Source: Campylobacterales bacterium (GTDB lineage Bacteria; Campylobacterota; Campylobacteria; Campylobacterales; Sulfurimonadaceae). From it: a stretch of 64,000 nucleotides of DNA. A program made the position numbers and the translations under genes. Position 1 is the stretch's first letter. Each line of letters opens with the position of its first letter. This document shows positions 53,702 through 63,484 of this stretch, one piece after another. Under the pieces are notes generated by a model. It saw only the letters and a list, made by a program, of their open reading frames with translations. It was not told the DNA's origin and did no database searches. The stretch covers positions 17,841-81,840 of the forward strand of contig JACUTT010000004.1 in the NCBI GenBank assembly GCA_014859655.1, read 5' to 3'.

Positions 53702-54844
53702 ATGCCTATTAACAGACCCCATATTCTCTCTCTCCTATTTTTAAGCTCATCGCTTTTGTCCGGTTCGGATGAGGCCTTCGAGCAGTTTAAAAATTCTCAG
53801 GAACAGGAATTTGCACAGAAGAAGACCCACTTTATCGATTACAAAAAAGCCGAAGAGGCGGCCTTTGCCCAGCACCTCGAAAACGAGCGCAGAGAGATAG
53901 CCGCCTACACCAAAAAAATTGAGCAATACTGGCCGAAGGCGGAGCTTGGAAATCCTCAAAAGCTCGTCACCTATTCGAACGACCTCAAGACACAGCGCAT
54001 CATTGACTTTCAAAACAACACCCTTAGCATCTCTCAGATTTCACCCGAAGACTCCGACGCCAAAGAGAAGCTGCTGCAAAACCTCGATGCGACCTTGAGT
54101 CTGGACAACACCCAGGCCTTCAATGAAAATGAGCTTGAGCAAAATATCAACAAAATCAGCCAGACAACGCCCTTTATAAAACATGCCAAACTTGACGGGC
54201 AGAAACTTCTTGACAAAACAGAGACAGCGCCCCAGAACATTTCCATCGTCAAAAACGAGAAGGGCTACCAGCTCACCTACACCCTGCCCAAGGATGCCAC
54301 CTTCAAACGCTCTTCCAGCTATCTCGTTCCGGCCAAGGCCAATGCAAAACGTTTCAATCTCAAAGCCCAGTGGCTGCTTGCGATCATGCACACCGAAAGC
54401 AGTTTCAATCCGCTCGCGCGCTCGCACATTCCCGCCTACGGCCTGATGCAGATCGTCCCAAAATCCGCCGGCATAGACTCCTACTATTTTCTCTATAATG
54501 AGCGCCGGCTGCTGAGTGCCTCCTACCTCTACAACACCCACAAGAACATCGAAACGGGCTCGGCCTATTTACACATCCTTTACTACAAATACCTCGCCTC
54601 CATAAAAAACCCCACCAGCCGGCTCTACTGCGCTATAGCCGGTTACAATACCGGGGCCGGGAATGTCGCACGCGCCTTTGTGGGAACCAACAGCGTGCCC
54701 AAAGCTGCCGAAATCATCAACACCATGTCACCCGAAAGCGTCTACGCCTATCTTCTCAAAAATCTTCGCTATGACGAGCCCAAACACTACCTCAAAAGAG
54801 TGCGCGAACGCACACTCAGCTACGAAGAGCTGTACCAATTATAA
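53702..54844 (+). CDS. mltC: MltC-like lytic murein transglycosylase
   Basis: The 380 residues have a cleavable signal peptide without a lipobox Cys, unlike E. coli MltC. An N-terminal domain follows (about 75-170, with KLVTYSNDLKTQRIIDF like the MltC DUF3393 region). The SLT domain (about 215-360) has the catalytic Glu in MHTESSFNPLAR, then AYGLMQIVP and AIAGYNTGAGNVARAF. It cleaves peptidoglycan glycan strands to anhydro products in the periplasm. It sits after the LPP20/CsgG-like lipoprotein genes, separated by two hairpins. Confidence 0.88.
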   Translation: MPINRPHILSLLFLSSSLLSGSDEAFEQFKNSQEQEFAQKKTHFIDYKKAEEAAFAQHLENERREIAAYTKKIEQYWPKAELGNPQKLVTYSNDLKTQRIIDFQNNTLSISQISPEDSDAKEKLLQNLDATLSLDNTQAFNENELEQNINKISQTTPFIKHAKLDGQKLLDKTETAPQNISIVKNEKGYQLTYTLPKDATFKRSSSYLVPAKANAKRFNLKAQWLLAIMHTESSFNPLARSHIPAYGLMQIVPKSAGIDSYYFLYNERRLLSASYLYNTHKNIETGSAYLHILYYKYLASIKNPTSRLYCAIAGYNTGAGNVARAFVGTNSVPKAAEIINTMSPESVYAYLLKNLRYDEPKHYLKRVRERTLSYEELYQL

Positions 54845-54884
54845 GCAGACATTAAGAAAATTATTTATTTACCCGCTAACCTGC

Positions 54885-54890
54885 TATAAT
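54885..54890 (+). promoter_or_regulatory. -10 box for der
   Basis: CTGCTATAAT is an extended -10 element. It overlaps an in-frame ATG at 54889, so translation cannot begin there, and this decides for the ATG at 54922. Confidence 0.65.
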
Positions 54891-54921
54891 GCCACAATTA
54901 AAACTGGAACTGAGTATTACT

Positions 54922-56517
54922 ATGAAAAAACTGGCCATAATCGGACGTCCTAATGTCGGAAAGAGCTCTCTCTTCAACCGTCTTCTAAAACAGCGTGACG
55001 CGATCACATCAGATCAGGCAGGCACGACCAGAGATGTTAAAAAACGCATCGCAAAGATCCTTGACAAAGAGATACAGATCCTCGATACCGGCGGCCTAGA
55101 CAAGGGCTGCGAGCTCTTTGACAAGATCAAAGAAAAAGCCGTCAAAGCGGCCTACGAAGCCGATATCGTCCTGTATATGACCGACGGCAAGACCATCCCC
55201 AACGATGAAGACAAAAAGTTCTTTTACGAACTCCAGACAATGGGAAAGGCCGTTGCCCTTGTTGTCAACAAGATCGACAACGACAAGATGCAGGAGAAGC
55301 TTTGGGACTATTATGAGTTCGGTACGGAGACGATCTTCGGTATCTCTGTTTCGCACAACCGCCACATCGTCAAGCTTGTCGAGTGGATCTACGAGCAGCT
55401 CTCCGACTCTCCTGTCGCGCAAAACAGCGAAGAGAATGAGGTCGGCGGCGAGATACTAGAGCCTGAGATGGAAGATGAAGAGGCCTTTTATGATGCCTTT
55501 GATGACGAAGGTGAAAAAGAAGAAGACTCGAGTATTTTCGAGCTAAACGACAACACCCGCTTCTATGACCCTGAACGCCTAAACCAGGTCAAGGTCGCCA
55601 TCATCGGGCGTGTCAACGTCGGAAAAAGCTCCCTTCTCAATGCCCTCATCGGCGAAGACCGCTCTGTCGTGAGCAGCATCGCAGGCACGACCATCGACCC
55701 CATTGATGAGATGATCGAAGTCGGCGACAAGCGCGTCACCTTCGTCGATACGGCCGGACTCCGCCGCCGCGGCAAGATCCTTGGCATCGAGAAGTTTGCG
55801 CTTATGCGTACCAAAGAGATGCTCAAAGACGCCGACATCGCCCTGCTGGTTCTGGACGCTTCCGAACCCTTCAAGGACCTCGACGAAAAGATCGCCGGAC
55901 TCATAGACGACAACCGTCTGGGCTGCATCATCGTGCTGAACAAATGGGACCTGACTGACAAGGATTTCGACAAGTTTACCCTGGAGGTGCGTTCACGCTT
56001 CAAGTTCCTCCACTATGCGCCTATCATCACGATCTCGGCACTGACGCATCAGCGCGTCAACCGCATCATGGACAAGATCCTCGAGATCAACGAGAACTAC
56101 TCGCAGCGCATCGGCACCTCCAAGCTAAACCGCGTCCTCGAACTCGCACAGCGCAAGCACCACCTTCCGTCCGTCCGGGGAAAAATCATCCGTATCTACT
56201 ACGTCACACAGTACGATATCCGTCCGCCGCGCATTGCCCTGGTCATGAACCGTCCCGAAGGTCTGCACTTTACCTACCGACGCTACCTGACCAACAAACT
56301 GCGCGAGGCTTTCAACTTTGAGGGAACCCCGGTTCTTTTCCACGCGCGAAGCAAAAAACAAAAGACCCATGTCTCGGATGAGCCCGACTATGTACTCGAC
56401 ACCTTTGGCGGCGTACCAAGCGCCGAGGAGGAGTTCTATGAAGAGCTCGACGACGATGAGTTGGAAGACTTTGACGGGGACGACGAGGACGAAGGTTTTG
56501 TTGACATCGACCGCTAG
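54922..56517 (+). CDS. der: Ribosome biogenesis GTPase Der (EngA)
   Basis: The start at 54922 begins MKKLAIIGRPNVGKSS, the family N-terminus, and lies downstream of the promoter. The 531 residues have two GTPase domains (G1 motifs GRPNVGKS and GRVNVGKS; NKWD-type NKID and NKWD; DTGG and DTAG) and a C-terminal KH-like domain. It assists 50S subunit maturation. The last 45 or so residues are strongly acidic (EEEFYEELDDDELEDFDG), and another acidic stretch separates the two G domains; this is more than usual. Confidence 0.96.
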   Translation: MKKLAIIGRPNVGKSSLFNRLLKQRDAITSDQAGTTRDVKKRIAKILDKEIQILDTGGLDKGCELFDKIKEKAVKAAYEADIVLYMTDGKTIPNDEDKKFFYELQTMGKAVALVVNKIDNDKMQEKLWDYYEFGTETIFGISVSHNRHIVKLVEWIYEQLSDSPVAQNSEENEVGGEILEPEMEDEEAFYDAFDDEGEKEEDSSIFELNDNTRFYDPERLNQVKVAIIGRVNVGKSSLLNALIGEDRSVVSSIAGTTIDPIDEMIEVGDKRVTFVDTAGLRRRGKILGIEKFALMRTKEMLKDADIALLVLDASEPFKDLDEKIAGLIDDNRLGCIIVLNKWDLTDKDFDKFTLEVRSRFKFLHYAPIITISALTHQRVNRIMDKILEINENYSQRIGTSKLNRVLELAQRKHHLPSVRGKIIRIYYVTQYDIRPPRIALVMNRPEGLHFTYRRYLTNKLREAFNFEGTPVLFHARSKKQKTHVSDEPDYVLDTFGGVPSAEEEFYEELDDDELEDFDGDDEDEGFVDIDR

Positions 56518-56535
56518 TCTCAGCCAACCAAGGGC

Positions 56536-56970
56536 TTAAAAGGGCTTGACAATCACCATCGCCACGATAAGCAGCAGCAAGATGGTCGGTGCTTCATTGT
56601 AATAACGAAAAAACTTTCCGCTTTTTGTGCAGCTGTCGTTCAAAAGTTTTTTGCGGTAATGCCCCATAGAGAAAAAATACCCGATCAAAATCGCGGCAAA
56701 CAGAAGTTTCGCATGCAACCAGCCCCCGCTTTGAAAGAGGCCCGGGTTGAGCGCTATCATGGCCACTCCCGAGAGCAGTGTCGCCCAAAATGCGGGAACA
56801 CCGATCGCGTAGTAGATCTTGCGCTCCATCACCTTCAACACCTTGATAAAGTCTGCATTCTCCACATTTTCCATATGGTAGACGAAAAGCCGCGGCATGT
56901 AAAAAAGCACGGCAAACCAGGCCACCATCGAGATGACATGAAACCATTTTATCCAGAGATAATATTCCAT
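56536..56970 (-). CDS. hemJ: Protoporphyrinogen oxidase HemJ
   Basis: The 144-residue protein has four membrane helices with HVISMVAWFAVLFYMPRLFVYH at its start (conserved His11), then ALNPGLFQSGGWLHAKL and RYYNEAPTILLLLIV. These match the HemJ family, which oxidises protoporphyrinogen IX in bacteria without HemG or HemY. AAAGGATAAAA precedes the ATG. It is convergent with der. The hemB gene lies about 5 kb away. Confidence 0.9.
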   Translation of the reverse strand: MEYYLWIKWFHVISMVAWFAVLFYMPRLFVYHMENVENADFIKVLKVMERKIYYAIGVPAFWATLLSGVAMIALNPGLFQSGGWLHAKLLFAAILIGYFFSMGHYRKKLLNDSCTKSGKFFRYYNEAPTILLLLIVAMVIVKPF

Positions 56971-56988
56971 TTTTATCCTTTAATTGTT

Positions 56989-57007
56989 AGAGTTCTTGTG
57001 GAACTCT
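56989..57007. repeat. 7-bp inverted repeat upstream of hemJ
   Basis: AGAGTTC and GAACTCT are separated by TTGTG, about 19 bases upstream of the hemJ start. It may be an operator or leader hairpin. Confidence 0.4.
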
Positions 57008-57138
57008 TGAATACGGTTAATGAGCAAAAGCCCATCAACCTGCGCTGACCCTGAGTTTTCTTCGGCAGAAAGCCCGCATGCCCTTGGTGCTATGAAGGCT
57101 TATAAAAGCCCCTAAGCTCGTATTATATGACAATAAAG

Positions 57139-57144
57139 TACAAT
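57139..57144 (+). promoter_or_regulatory. -10 box for trpS
   Basis: TACAAT at this position starts transcription near 57151, after the in-frame ATG at 57127. This supports the GTG start at 57172. Confidence 0.5.
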
Positions 57145-57171
57145 TCCCCCAACAATCGACAAGGATTTTAT

Positions 57172-58137
57172 GTGAAAGTACTAGCAGGTATCCAGCCCTC
57201 AGGCGATCTCCATATCGGGAACTATTTCGGCTCCATCAAGAAGATGATCGAACGCCAGGAGAGCGACAGCGTCTATGCTTTTATCGCCAACTACCACGCG
57301 ATGACGACCGTCGGCGACGGAGAACGTCTCTCTACGCTGACGATGCAGGCGGCCACTGACTTTTTGGCCCTGGGCATAGAGCCTGAGAAGACGATGTTTT
57401 GGGTGCAGTCGGATGTCAAAGAGGTGCTTGAGCTCTACTGGGTTCTTTCGCAGTTCACACCGATGGGATTTTTGGAGCGTGCGCACTCCTACAAAGACAA
57501 GGTCGCCAAGGGGATCCACCCCCACCACTCCCTCTTCTCCTACCCCGTCTTGATGGCCGCGGATATTCTGCTTTTTGACTCTGAGGTGATCCCCGTCGGA
57601 AAGGACCAGATCCAGCACGTAGAGATCGCGCGGGACATGGCCATACGCTTCAACAACGAGCACGGAGACATCTTTCGACTGCCCGTGCACCAGGTCGATG
57701 ACGAGGTCGCGACAGTGCCCGGAACCGACGGGGCGAAGATGTCAAAATCCTACGGCAACACCGTCAATATCTTCGGAGACGAGAAAATGATCCAAAAAAC
57801 GATCAAGAAGATCGTCACCGATGCTACGCCTCTTGAGGAGCCCAAAGCCTACGAAAACTGCAATATCTACGCCCTTGCCAAGCTCTTCCTGGGCCCAAGC
57901 GAGCTTCTGGCCCTGCAAGAACGCTACAAGACGCCGGGCGAAGGTTACGGGCACTTCAAACTCTATCTGCATGATGTGATGTGGGAGTATTTCAGGCCCT
58001 ACCGCGAAAAACGCGCCTATTATGCCGCGCACCAAGACGAGGTACGCGACATCCTCAAGGCCGGTGCCGACAAGGCCCGTGCTATAGCGCAGGAAAAGAT
58101 GCAGATCGTCCGCTCCAAAACCGGCATAGCTTACTAA
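57172..58137 (+). CDS. trpS: Tryptophan-tRNA ligase
   Basis: A GTG at 57172 preceded by AAGGA is the start, giving 321 residues. The class I signature HIGN is at residues 14-17 and KMSKS at 189-193. The Trp pocket region SQFTPMGFLERAHSYKDK and DQIQHVEIARDMA are as in TrpRS. It charges tRNA-Trp. No T-box leader is seen. It contains one GCTATAGC octamer near its end. Confidence 0.96.
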   Translation: MKVLAGIQPSGDLHIGNYFGSIKKMIERQESDSVYAFIANYHAMTTVGDGERLSTLTMQAATDFLALGIEPEKTMFWVQSDVKEVLELYWVLSQFTPMGFLERAHSYKDKVAKGIHPHHSLFSYPVLMAADILLFDSEVIPVGKDQIQHVEIARDMAIRFNNEHGDIFRLPVHQVDDEVATVPGTDGAKMSKSYGNTVNIFGDEKMIQKTIKKIVTDATPLEEPKAYENCNIYALAKLFLGPSELLALQERYKTPGEGYGHFKLYLHDVMWEYFRPYREKRAYYAAHQDEVRDILKAGADKARAIAQEKMQIVRSKTGIAY

Positions 58138-58246
58138 AAACTAAAACTGCGCCCCTAATAAGCTCGCCCGGCAGATATTAAAGGGCATTTCACTAAACTT
58201 TCATCTTTAAATCAGGGGGCCAAATCGCCCCTATTAAGGACAATAA

Positions 58247-58453
58247 ATGTTTCAAGTATCTGTACCCCAGCAATGCGGTTGTTTTAGACGAAGCGGAAAA
58301 GAGGCTTCAGTCAGCTTTGAGAACAAAGACGATGCGCTTATGCACGCCCAGGAGATGGCGCAGGAGATGAACAGTGAGTTTTGCAAAAAACATAATTTCT
58401 CTGTTTTAGAAGAGGGAAAAGATTTTATTATCGTTATGGCAGCTTCGAACTAA
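58247..58453 (+). CDS. Small conserved-looking protein, 68 residues
   Basis: An AAGGAC site lies ahead of the ATG. The product starts with FQVSVPQQCGCFRRSGKE and then has a helical Met/Glu-rich part (HAQEMAQEMNSEFCKKH) ending in two strands. I do not recognise it. Two Cys near residue 10 and one near 46 could bind metal. It is a stand-alone gene with its own terminator, so it is probably a real small protein. Confidence 0.75.
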   Translation: MFQVSVPQQCGCFRRSGKEASVSFENKDDALMHAQEMAQEMNSEFCKKHNFSVLEEGKDFIIVMAASN

Positions 58454-58460
58454 GACGCAA

Positions 58461-58477
58461 GAGGCACAAGTTGCCTC
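58461..58477 (+). terminator. Rho-independent terminator of the 68-residue gene
   Basis: GAGGCA pairs with TGCCTC around a short loop and is followed by CTCTCTTTATTT, 8 bases past the stop. Confidence 0.7.
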
Positions 58478-58506
58478 CTCTCTTTATTTAAAACCAAGAC
58501 TACTTA

Positions 58507-59427
58507 CTAGCGATGCAGATCTAACCAGACCATCAACCCCTTTTGCGCATGCAGACGGTTTTCTGCTTCTTCAAAGATAAGGCTTTGCGGCCCTTCAAGG
58601 ACCGCTTCGCTTACCTCTTGCCCGCGGTAGGCCGGCAGACAGTGCAGGAAGATTGCATTGCTCTGTGCCGAGGCCATCATCTTCTCATCAACGATGTAAC
58701 CCGCAAAGGCTTTGATCCTTGCCTCTTTTTCATCTTCTTGTCCCATTGAGGCCCAGGTGTCTGTTGTAATGACCGTTGAGCCTTTTGCCGCCTCGGCAGG
58801 GTTGTTGGTCACAATTATTTTACCACCGCTTGTCTTGCAGAACTCCAGGGCTTCTTGCAAGATCGTCGCGTTTACCTCGTAGCCCTTGGGTGTCGCAATG
58901 CGAAGTTCAAAGCCGAGTTTGGCCGCAAGCATCATCCATGAGTGCGTCATGTTGTTACCATCGCCGACATAGGCTACTATGGGGTCCTTGTCCATGCCCT
59001 TTTCCACCATCGTCATGTAGTCCGCGAGCAGCTGAACCGGGTGGTAGGAGTCGGTCAGTCCGTTGATGACGGGAACGCTCGAGTAGGAGGCGAACTCTTC
59101 AAGGCGCGAGTGCTCGAAGGTGCGGATCATGATCATATCGGTCATGCTGGAGATAACGCGCGCGGTGTCTTTTACCGGTTCGCCGCGTCCAAGCTGTATG
59201 TCTTTGTTAGAGAGAAAAAGCCCATGACCGCCAAGCTGCGAAATCCCCGACTCGAAGCTGACGCGGGTGCGTGTCGAGCTCTTCTCAAAGATCATAGAGA
59301 GTGTCTGTCCATGAAGGTATGGCGGCTGGGCCTTGGCTTTGAACTCTTTTTTGATCTTAAGGCCCAGGGCGATAATCTCTAAAATCTCTTCTTTTGTATA
59401 ATCTTTTAATGTTAAAAAATGTCTCAC
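58507..59427 (-). CDS. argF: Ornithine carbamoyltransferase
   Basis: Translation begins at a GTG (59427), which overlaps the upstream stop as GTGA, with AGAGGA ahead. The 306 residues contain the carbamoyl phosphate loop STRTR (51-55), [22 protein letters not shown] and the ornithine loop [11 protein letters not shown]. It makes citrulline for arginine synthesis. Expression is coupled to the NIT-GGDEF-EAL gene upstream, an odd partner for a biosynthetic enzyme. Confidence 0.96.
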   Translation of the reverse strand: MRHFLTLKDYTKEEILEIIALGLKIKKEFKAKAQPPYLHGQTLSMIFEKSSTRTRVSFESGISQLGGHGLFLSNKDIQLGRGEPVKDTARVISSMTDMIMIRTFEHSRLEEFASYSSVPVINGLTDSYHPVQLLADYMTMVEKGMDKDPIVAYVGDGNNMTHSWMMLAAKLGFELRIATPKGYEVNATILQEALEFCKTSGGKIIVTNNPAEAAKGSTVITTDTWASMGQEDEKEARIKAFAGYIVDEKMMASAQSNAIFLHCLPAYRGQEVSEAVLEGPQSLIFEEAENRLHAQKGLMVWLDLHR

Positions 59428-61853
59428 TGCTGTCCTCTTAATTTCAAAATTTCCTCACCGCTCATCACATGTCCGATGTGATAGCCCTGCACATACTCGA
59501 TACCGATCTCTCTTATGGCCTCAAAGAGCTCACTGCTGCTGACAAACTCGGCCACAACTTCGATGCCGAGCTTGCTGGCAAAGTCGTATATCCCTTCGAC
59601 TACCTGGCGCTCTTCCGCGCTTGTGTTCATCCGCTCGATCAGCGAACCGTCTATCTTGATATAATCGGGCTTGATCTGCATGAGGTAGGCGAAGTTGGAA
59701 TACCCCGTACCGAAGTCGTCTATAGCGATCTTGAATCCTGCACGCTTGATCTGCTTGATAATTGTAATATATTTTTCTTTAAGCAGCTCTTCGGACTCGA
59801 CCAGTTCGATCACCACCGACGCTGGTTCTATCTTGTATTTTTTTGCCTCGGCAATAAGATAAGAAATGATCTCCTCGTCCAGATCGTCGCGCGTCATGTT
59901 GATGGCAAGATCGATCTGAAAGGCTTCATAGCTCTTGAAGCTTTGGCTGATGACCAGCTTTGTCAGCTCTTTCTCGTGCCCCGAGTTTTGGAGCACATCG
60001 AGAAACTCCGCCGGCGAGACCACCAGATCGCGCTCTTTGTCATGCATGCGGATAAGCACTTCATACTTCACGATCTCCGCTGTCGACGCCCGTGCAATAG
60101 GCTGATAATAGACGGTAAAGAAGCCTTTCTTAAAGGCTTCGGCGATCTTTTTTACCCACTCCAGATTTTCTTTGTGCCGTTTTTCAAAAAGTGCATCCTC
60201 GTCATAATAGGAGAAGCGCTGATGCGTACGAATGGCATGGCGCGAAGCGATCTCTGCACGACTGAGCTGTGAGGACTGAGAGTGTTTTGTATCGGAATTA
60301 GCGATGCCGAAAGTAAAGGAGAGCGGCATCTCAATGCCCCCGTGTTCGATGATATAGGTCTCTTTGAGCTTAGAGATCAGCAGCTCGGTATACTCCGGTT
60401 GTGAACAGATCAGCACGAACTCATCCGAGCCCATTCTGTAGGCTTCCGTTTTCAGTTCGGGCCGCCGCGAGCCCAGCGTGCCCGAGATCTCTTGAAGCAT
60501 CCGCGCTGTCTGCTGAAGATAGACATCGCCGACGCTTTGGCCAAAACTGTCATTGATATGCGAGAAGTTCTGGATGTCGATGTAGATGATCATAAAATCC
60601 TGCCCCGATTCTTGCATCTTCTGCATCTCTTTGAGAAGTTTGTTGCGGTTTGGGATGTGGGTAAGCTGATCGGTCTCATAGGTGTGCTCTATGATCTTGA
60701 TCTGTTCATGAATCTTGGCATTGAAGTCAAAAAGCGTGCGGTAGATCGTCCCTAACTCGCTTTTTGACTGCAACAGCAGGAGCTGGTCTTTTCCCCTGAT
60801 GCTGCGCTCTTTGAGGAAATTGAGCAGGGTCCGCAGAGAGTTTCTGATGTCCACAAAGATAAACCAGGCCACAAAGAGCGCAAAAAGAAGCGGCAACAAG
60901 AGCATCAGCACATTTCGTTTAAAGGCTTCATTGTTGCGCAGCAGCTCTTTTTCAATCTTTGCCTTTACGCTGTTGCTGTTGAGCAGCTCAACCGCTTTTA
61001 TCTCATCCATGTAGCGCAGATAATACCCCAGCCATTCCTCAATCTCTATGCCGCCGACCTTTTCTCCTACCTGCATCTTCAGCTCTTCAAGCATCTCGTT
61101 GAGATGGATAAACGAGGCACTGGAATAGAGTTTTTGGTAAGCCACGATGGCCTCGGCTTCGGCAAAGGTCTTGAAACGGTCAAGATAGGCCTGCGATTTG
61201 GCATCTTGGGTTATGATAAGGTCGTACCAGATCTGATCAAAAGCTTCCTCTCTTCCTACCGCCACCTGCACGAGCGACTGCTGCAAGGCCGCGTACTCAA
61301 TCGCATTGATCAGGTTGAAATAGGCATTAAAATCATTCGACTCGATCTGCGCCGTCATCAGCGCGATAAGGTCAATAAAATGCTTTATCAGGGCGTCTGT
61401 GTAGTGGCGGACGATCTCATCGCCGTCTATCTGAGCCGCGTCCACTTCCATACGGATCTTTTGTAAGGAGGTAATCTCGCTGCCTAAAAGAGCCAGCTTG
61501 ACGCTGATCTTTTCGTTGGCAACGGCGCCGAGCGTTTGGCGGCACTCACCAAACTTCGCCAGATAGAGATCACTTTCGTGACGCACACCTTCCAGGGCAT
61601 CCGCGACCTGGGCATGTTCAGCAAAGGCGACGGAGTAGGTCCGCTCTTTTTGAAGAGAAAATACAATGGCATTGATCTTTTCTGCCGTCTCAAAGGCAAA
61701 GAGCAGCTTTTCTGTCCGGGCATTTTCTCTGATCGTGTCATTGAGATAGGAGACATTCCAAAAAAGAACGCCCGAGATCAAAAAGACGATCAGAAAAGCG
61801 ACTTTGAGCTTGACGCTGAAACGGCTAAGAAAATAAAGAATAACTTGAACCAT
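59424..61853 (-). CDS. NIT-like membrane sensor with degenerate GGDEF and EAL domains
   Basis: The 809 residues have a membrane helix (about 15-34), a periplasmic helical domain with [16 protein letters not shown] in the style of NIT nitrate/nitrite sensors, a second helix (about 313-334), a GGDEF domain (about 385-550) and an EAL domain (about 565-805). The GGDEF signature is GSDEF at 475-479, and the EAL signature is EVL at 598-600; DDFGTGYS and other EAL catalytic parts are present. It may be mainly a c-di-GMP phosphodiesterase. GGAGG lies ahead of its start, right after hemB. Confidence 0.88.
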   Translation of the reverse strand: MVQVILYFLSRFSVKLKVAFLIVFLISGVLFWNVSYLNDTIRENARTEKLLFAFETAEKINAIVFSLQKERTYSVAFAEHAQVADALEGVRHESDLYLAKFGECRQTLGAVANEKISVKLALLGSEITSLQKIRMEVDAAQIDGDEIVRHYTDALIKHFIDLIALMTAQIESNDFNAYFNLINAIEYAALQQSLVQVAVGREEAFDQIWYDLIITQDAKSQAYLDRFKTFAEAEAIVAYQKLYSSASFIHLNEMLEELKMQVGEKVGGIEIEEWLGYYLRYMDEIKAVELLNSNSVKAKIEKELLRNNEAFKRNVLMLLLPLLFALFVAWFIFVDIRNSLRTLLNFLKERSIRGKDQLLLLQSKSELGTIYRTLFDFNAKIHEQIKIIEHTYETDQLTHIPNRNKLLKEMQKMQESGQDFMIIYIDIQNFSHINDSFGQSVGDVYLQQTARMLQEISGTLGSRRPELKTEAYRMGSDEFVLICSQPEYTELLISKLKETYIIEHGGIEMPLSFTFGIANSDTKHSQSSQLSRAEIASRHAIRTHQRFSYYDEDALFEKRHKENLEWVKKIAEAFKKGFFTVYYQPIARASTAEIVKYEVLIRMHDKERDLVVSPAEFLDVLQNSGHEKELTKLVISQSFKSYEAFQIDLAINMTRDDLDEEIISYLIAEAKKYKIEPASVVIELVESEELLKEKYITIIKQIKRAGFKIAIDDFGTGYSNFAYLMQIKPDYIKIDGSLIERMNTSAEERQVVEGIYDFASKLGIEVVAEFVSSSELFEAIREIGIEYVQGYHIGHVMSGEEILKLRGQQ

Positions 61854-61864
61854 AAGCCTCCGAT

Positions 61865-62836
61865 TTAGTGGCCTAAAAGTTTTGCAACTTCTTTGGCATG
61901 GTAGGAGATGATGATGTTTGCACCCGCGCGTTTGAAGCCGATCATCGTCTCCATCAGCACCCGGTCATAGTCGATAAGCCCTTCTCTACCCGCAAACTTG
62001 AGCATTGCGTACTCCCCGCTGACATTGTACACGGCCAGTGGGCGGCTTGTGTTCTCTTTGATGTCGCGGACGATGTCGAGGTAGGCCAGTGCGGGTTTTA
62101 CCATCAAGATGTCCGCGCCCTGGGCCTCATCCTCAATGCTCTCGGCAATCGCTTCGAGGCGGTTTGCCGGGTCCATCTGGTAACTCGAACGGTTGCCGAA
62201 ACTCGGTACCGACTCGGCCACATCCCTAAACGGCCCATAGTAGCCGCTGGCAAACTTCGTCGAGTAGGCCATGATAGGAAGCTCGTTATAGCCGCCTTCG
62301 TCCAAAGCGCTGCGCAGGGTCTGGATGATCCCGTCCATCATGCCGCTCGGCGCTATCATATCCGCGCCCGCTTTGGCATGCACAAGGGCCTGTTTGGCCG
62401 AAAGCTCCAAAGTCGCGTCGTTGTCCACCGTTTCACGCTGCGTGTCGATGATTCCGCAGTGGCCGTGGTCGGTGTACTCGCAAAAACAGAGGTCTGTGAC
62501 GACGAACATCTCAGGGTGTGCCGCCTTGATGGCGCGTATCGCACTGGCGATAATGCCGTGAGAACAGAGTGCGTCCGAGCCGACCGAGTCCTTCACCGCG
62601 GGGATGCCGAACAAGATGATGGAGTAAAGACCCAAAGCTTTGAGGCTCTCGCACTCTTTAAGCACCTCGTCGATGCTCATCTGGTAAACACCCGGCATAG
62701 AGGCGACCTCGGTCTTGATCCCTTCTCCGGGACGCACGAAAAGCGGATAGATGAAGTCATTGACACTCACAGAGCTCTCTCTGACAAGGTTTTGAAGCTG
62801 TGGATTGATGCGCAAACGGCGGAAACGATGAAACAT
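61865..62836 (-). CDS. hemB: Delta-aminolevulinic acid dehydratase (porphobilinogen synthase)
   Basis: The ATG at 62836 follows AAAGGTTAAG and yields 323 residues; a longer frame upstream lacks a ribosome site. The Cys-rich zinc site [13 protein letters not shown] marks a zinc-dependent enzyme. [16 protein letters not shown] has the first active-site Lys and [10 protein letters not shown] the Schiff-base Lys. It condenses two ALA molecules to porphobilinogen. It is divergent from ribA and heads the transcript with the NIT-GGDEF-EAL gene. Confidence 0.96.
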   Translation of the reverse strand: MFHRFRRLRINPQLQNLVRESSVSVNDFIYPLFVRPGEGIKTEVASMPGVYQMSIDEVLKECESLKALGLYSIILFGIPAVKDSVGSDALCSHGIIASAIRAIKAAHPEMFVVTDLCFCEYTDHGHCGIIDTQRETVDNDATLELSAKQALVHAKAGADMIAPSGMMDGIIQTLRSALDEGGYNELPIMAYSTKFASGYYGPFRDVAESVPSFGNRSSYQMDPANRLEAIAESIEDEAQGADILMVKPALAYLDIVRDIKENTSRPLAVYNVSGEYAMLKFAGREGLIDYDRVLMETMIGFKRAGANIIISYHAKEVAKLLGH

Positions 62837-62865
62837 TCTTAACCTTTGAGAAAAAATAATAATGC

Positions 62866-62871
62866 TATAAT
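62866..62871 (+). promoter_or_regulatory. -10 box for ribA
   Basis: AATGCTATAAT is an extended -10 element in the hemB-ribA divergent gap. The transcript would start near 62878, after the in-frame ATG at 62846, which favours the ribA start at 62921. Confidence 0.6.
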
Positions 62872-62920
62872 CAAAATTATTTCCCATTCTAACAAATCTA
62901 TCACAAAAAAGCAGTTAAAC

Positions 62921-63484
62921 ATGAACTTAGAGATCTCCGAAGTTGCCAATCTACCCACAAAACACGGAACCTTCAAGATACAGGCCTTCAAAGAACACCA
63001 CAAAGAACATCTTGTCATATTTACCGAAAAACTCCCCGACATTCCCATCGTCCGTGTGCACTCCGAGTGCCTCACCGGAGACGCACTGGGGAGTCTGAAA
63101 TGCGACTGCGGCGACCAGCTCGATCTCTCGCTGAAAATGATTTCCAAAGAGGGTGGCATGGTGCTATATCTTCGACAAGAAGGCAGAAACATCGGTCTTT
63201 TGAACAAGGTCAACGCCTACGCGCTTCAAGACAGGGGCTTCGACACCGTTGCGGCCAACCACCAGCTGGGCTTTCCGGCCGACGCGCGCTCGTATGAGAT
63301 CGTGCATGACATCTTGAAGCACTTCAAGATCAGCCGCATCCGCCTGCTCACCAACAACCCCGAAAAGATAAAATCCCTCCAGGCCATCGAGATCGTAGAG
63401 CGCCTCCCCATCATCGTCAAGACAAACGTGCACAACCAAGACTATCTGCAGGTCAAAAAAGAGCAGATGGGGCACTTACTGTAA
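62921..63484 (+). CDS. ribA: GTP cyclohydrolase II
   Basis: The 187 residues from the ATG at 62921 contain the three zinc ligands Cys50, Cys61 and Cys63 (HSECLTGDALGSLKCDCGD), the GTP-binding LRQEGRNIGL and NNPEKIKSL near the end. It opens the GTP ring in the first step of riboflavin synthesis. It stands alone, without the DHBP synthase domain that is often fused to it. The ribosome site is weak. The tandem repeat array begins about 190 bases after its stop. Confidence 0.95.
   Translation: MNLEISEVANLPTKHGTFKIQAFKEHHKEHLVIFTEKLPDIPIVRVHSECLTGDALGSLKCDCGDQLDLSLKMISKEGGMVLYLRQEGRNIGLLNKVNAYALQDRGFDTVAANHQLGFPADARSYEIVHDILKHFKISRIRLLTNNPEKIKSLQAIEIVERLPIIVKTNVHNQDYLQVKKEQMGHLL

Noticed and set aside
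61898-62842. A 314-codon open frame opposite hemB
   Set aside because: The hemB frame has clear active-site motifs; the opposite frame is a shadow of its G/C-rich third positions.
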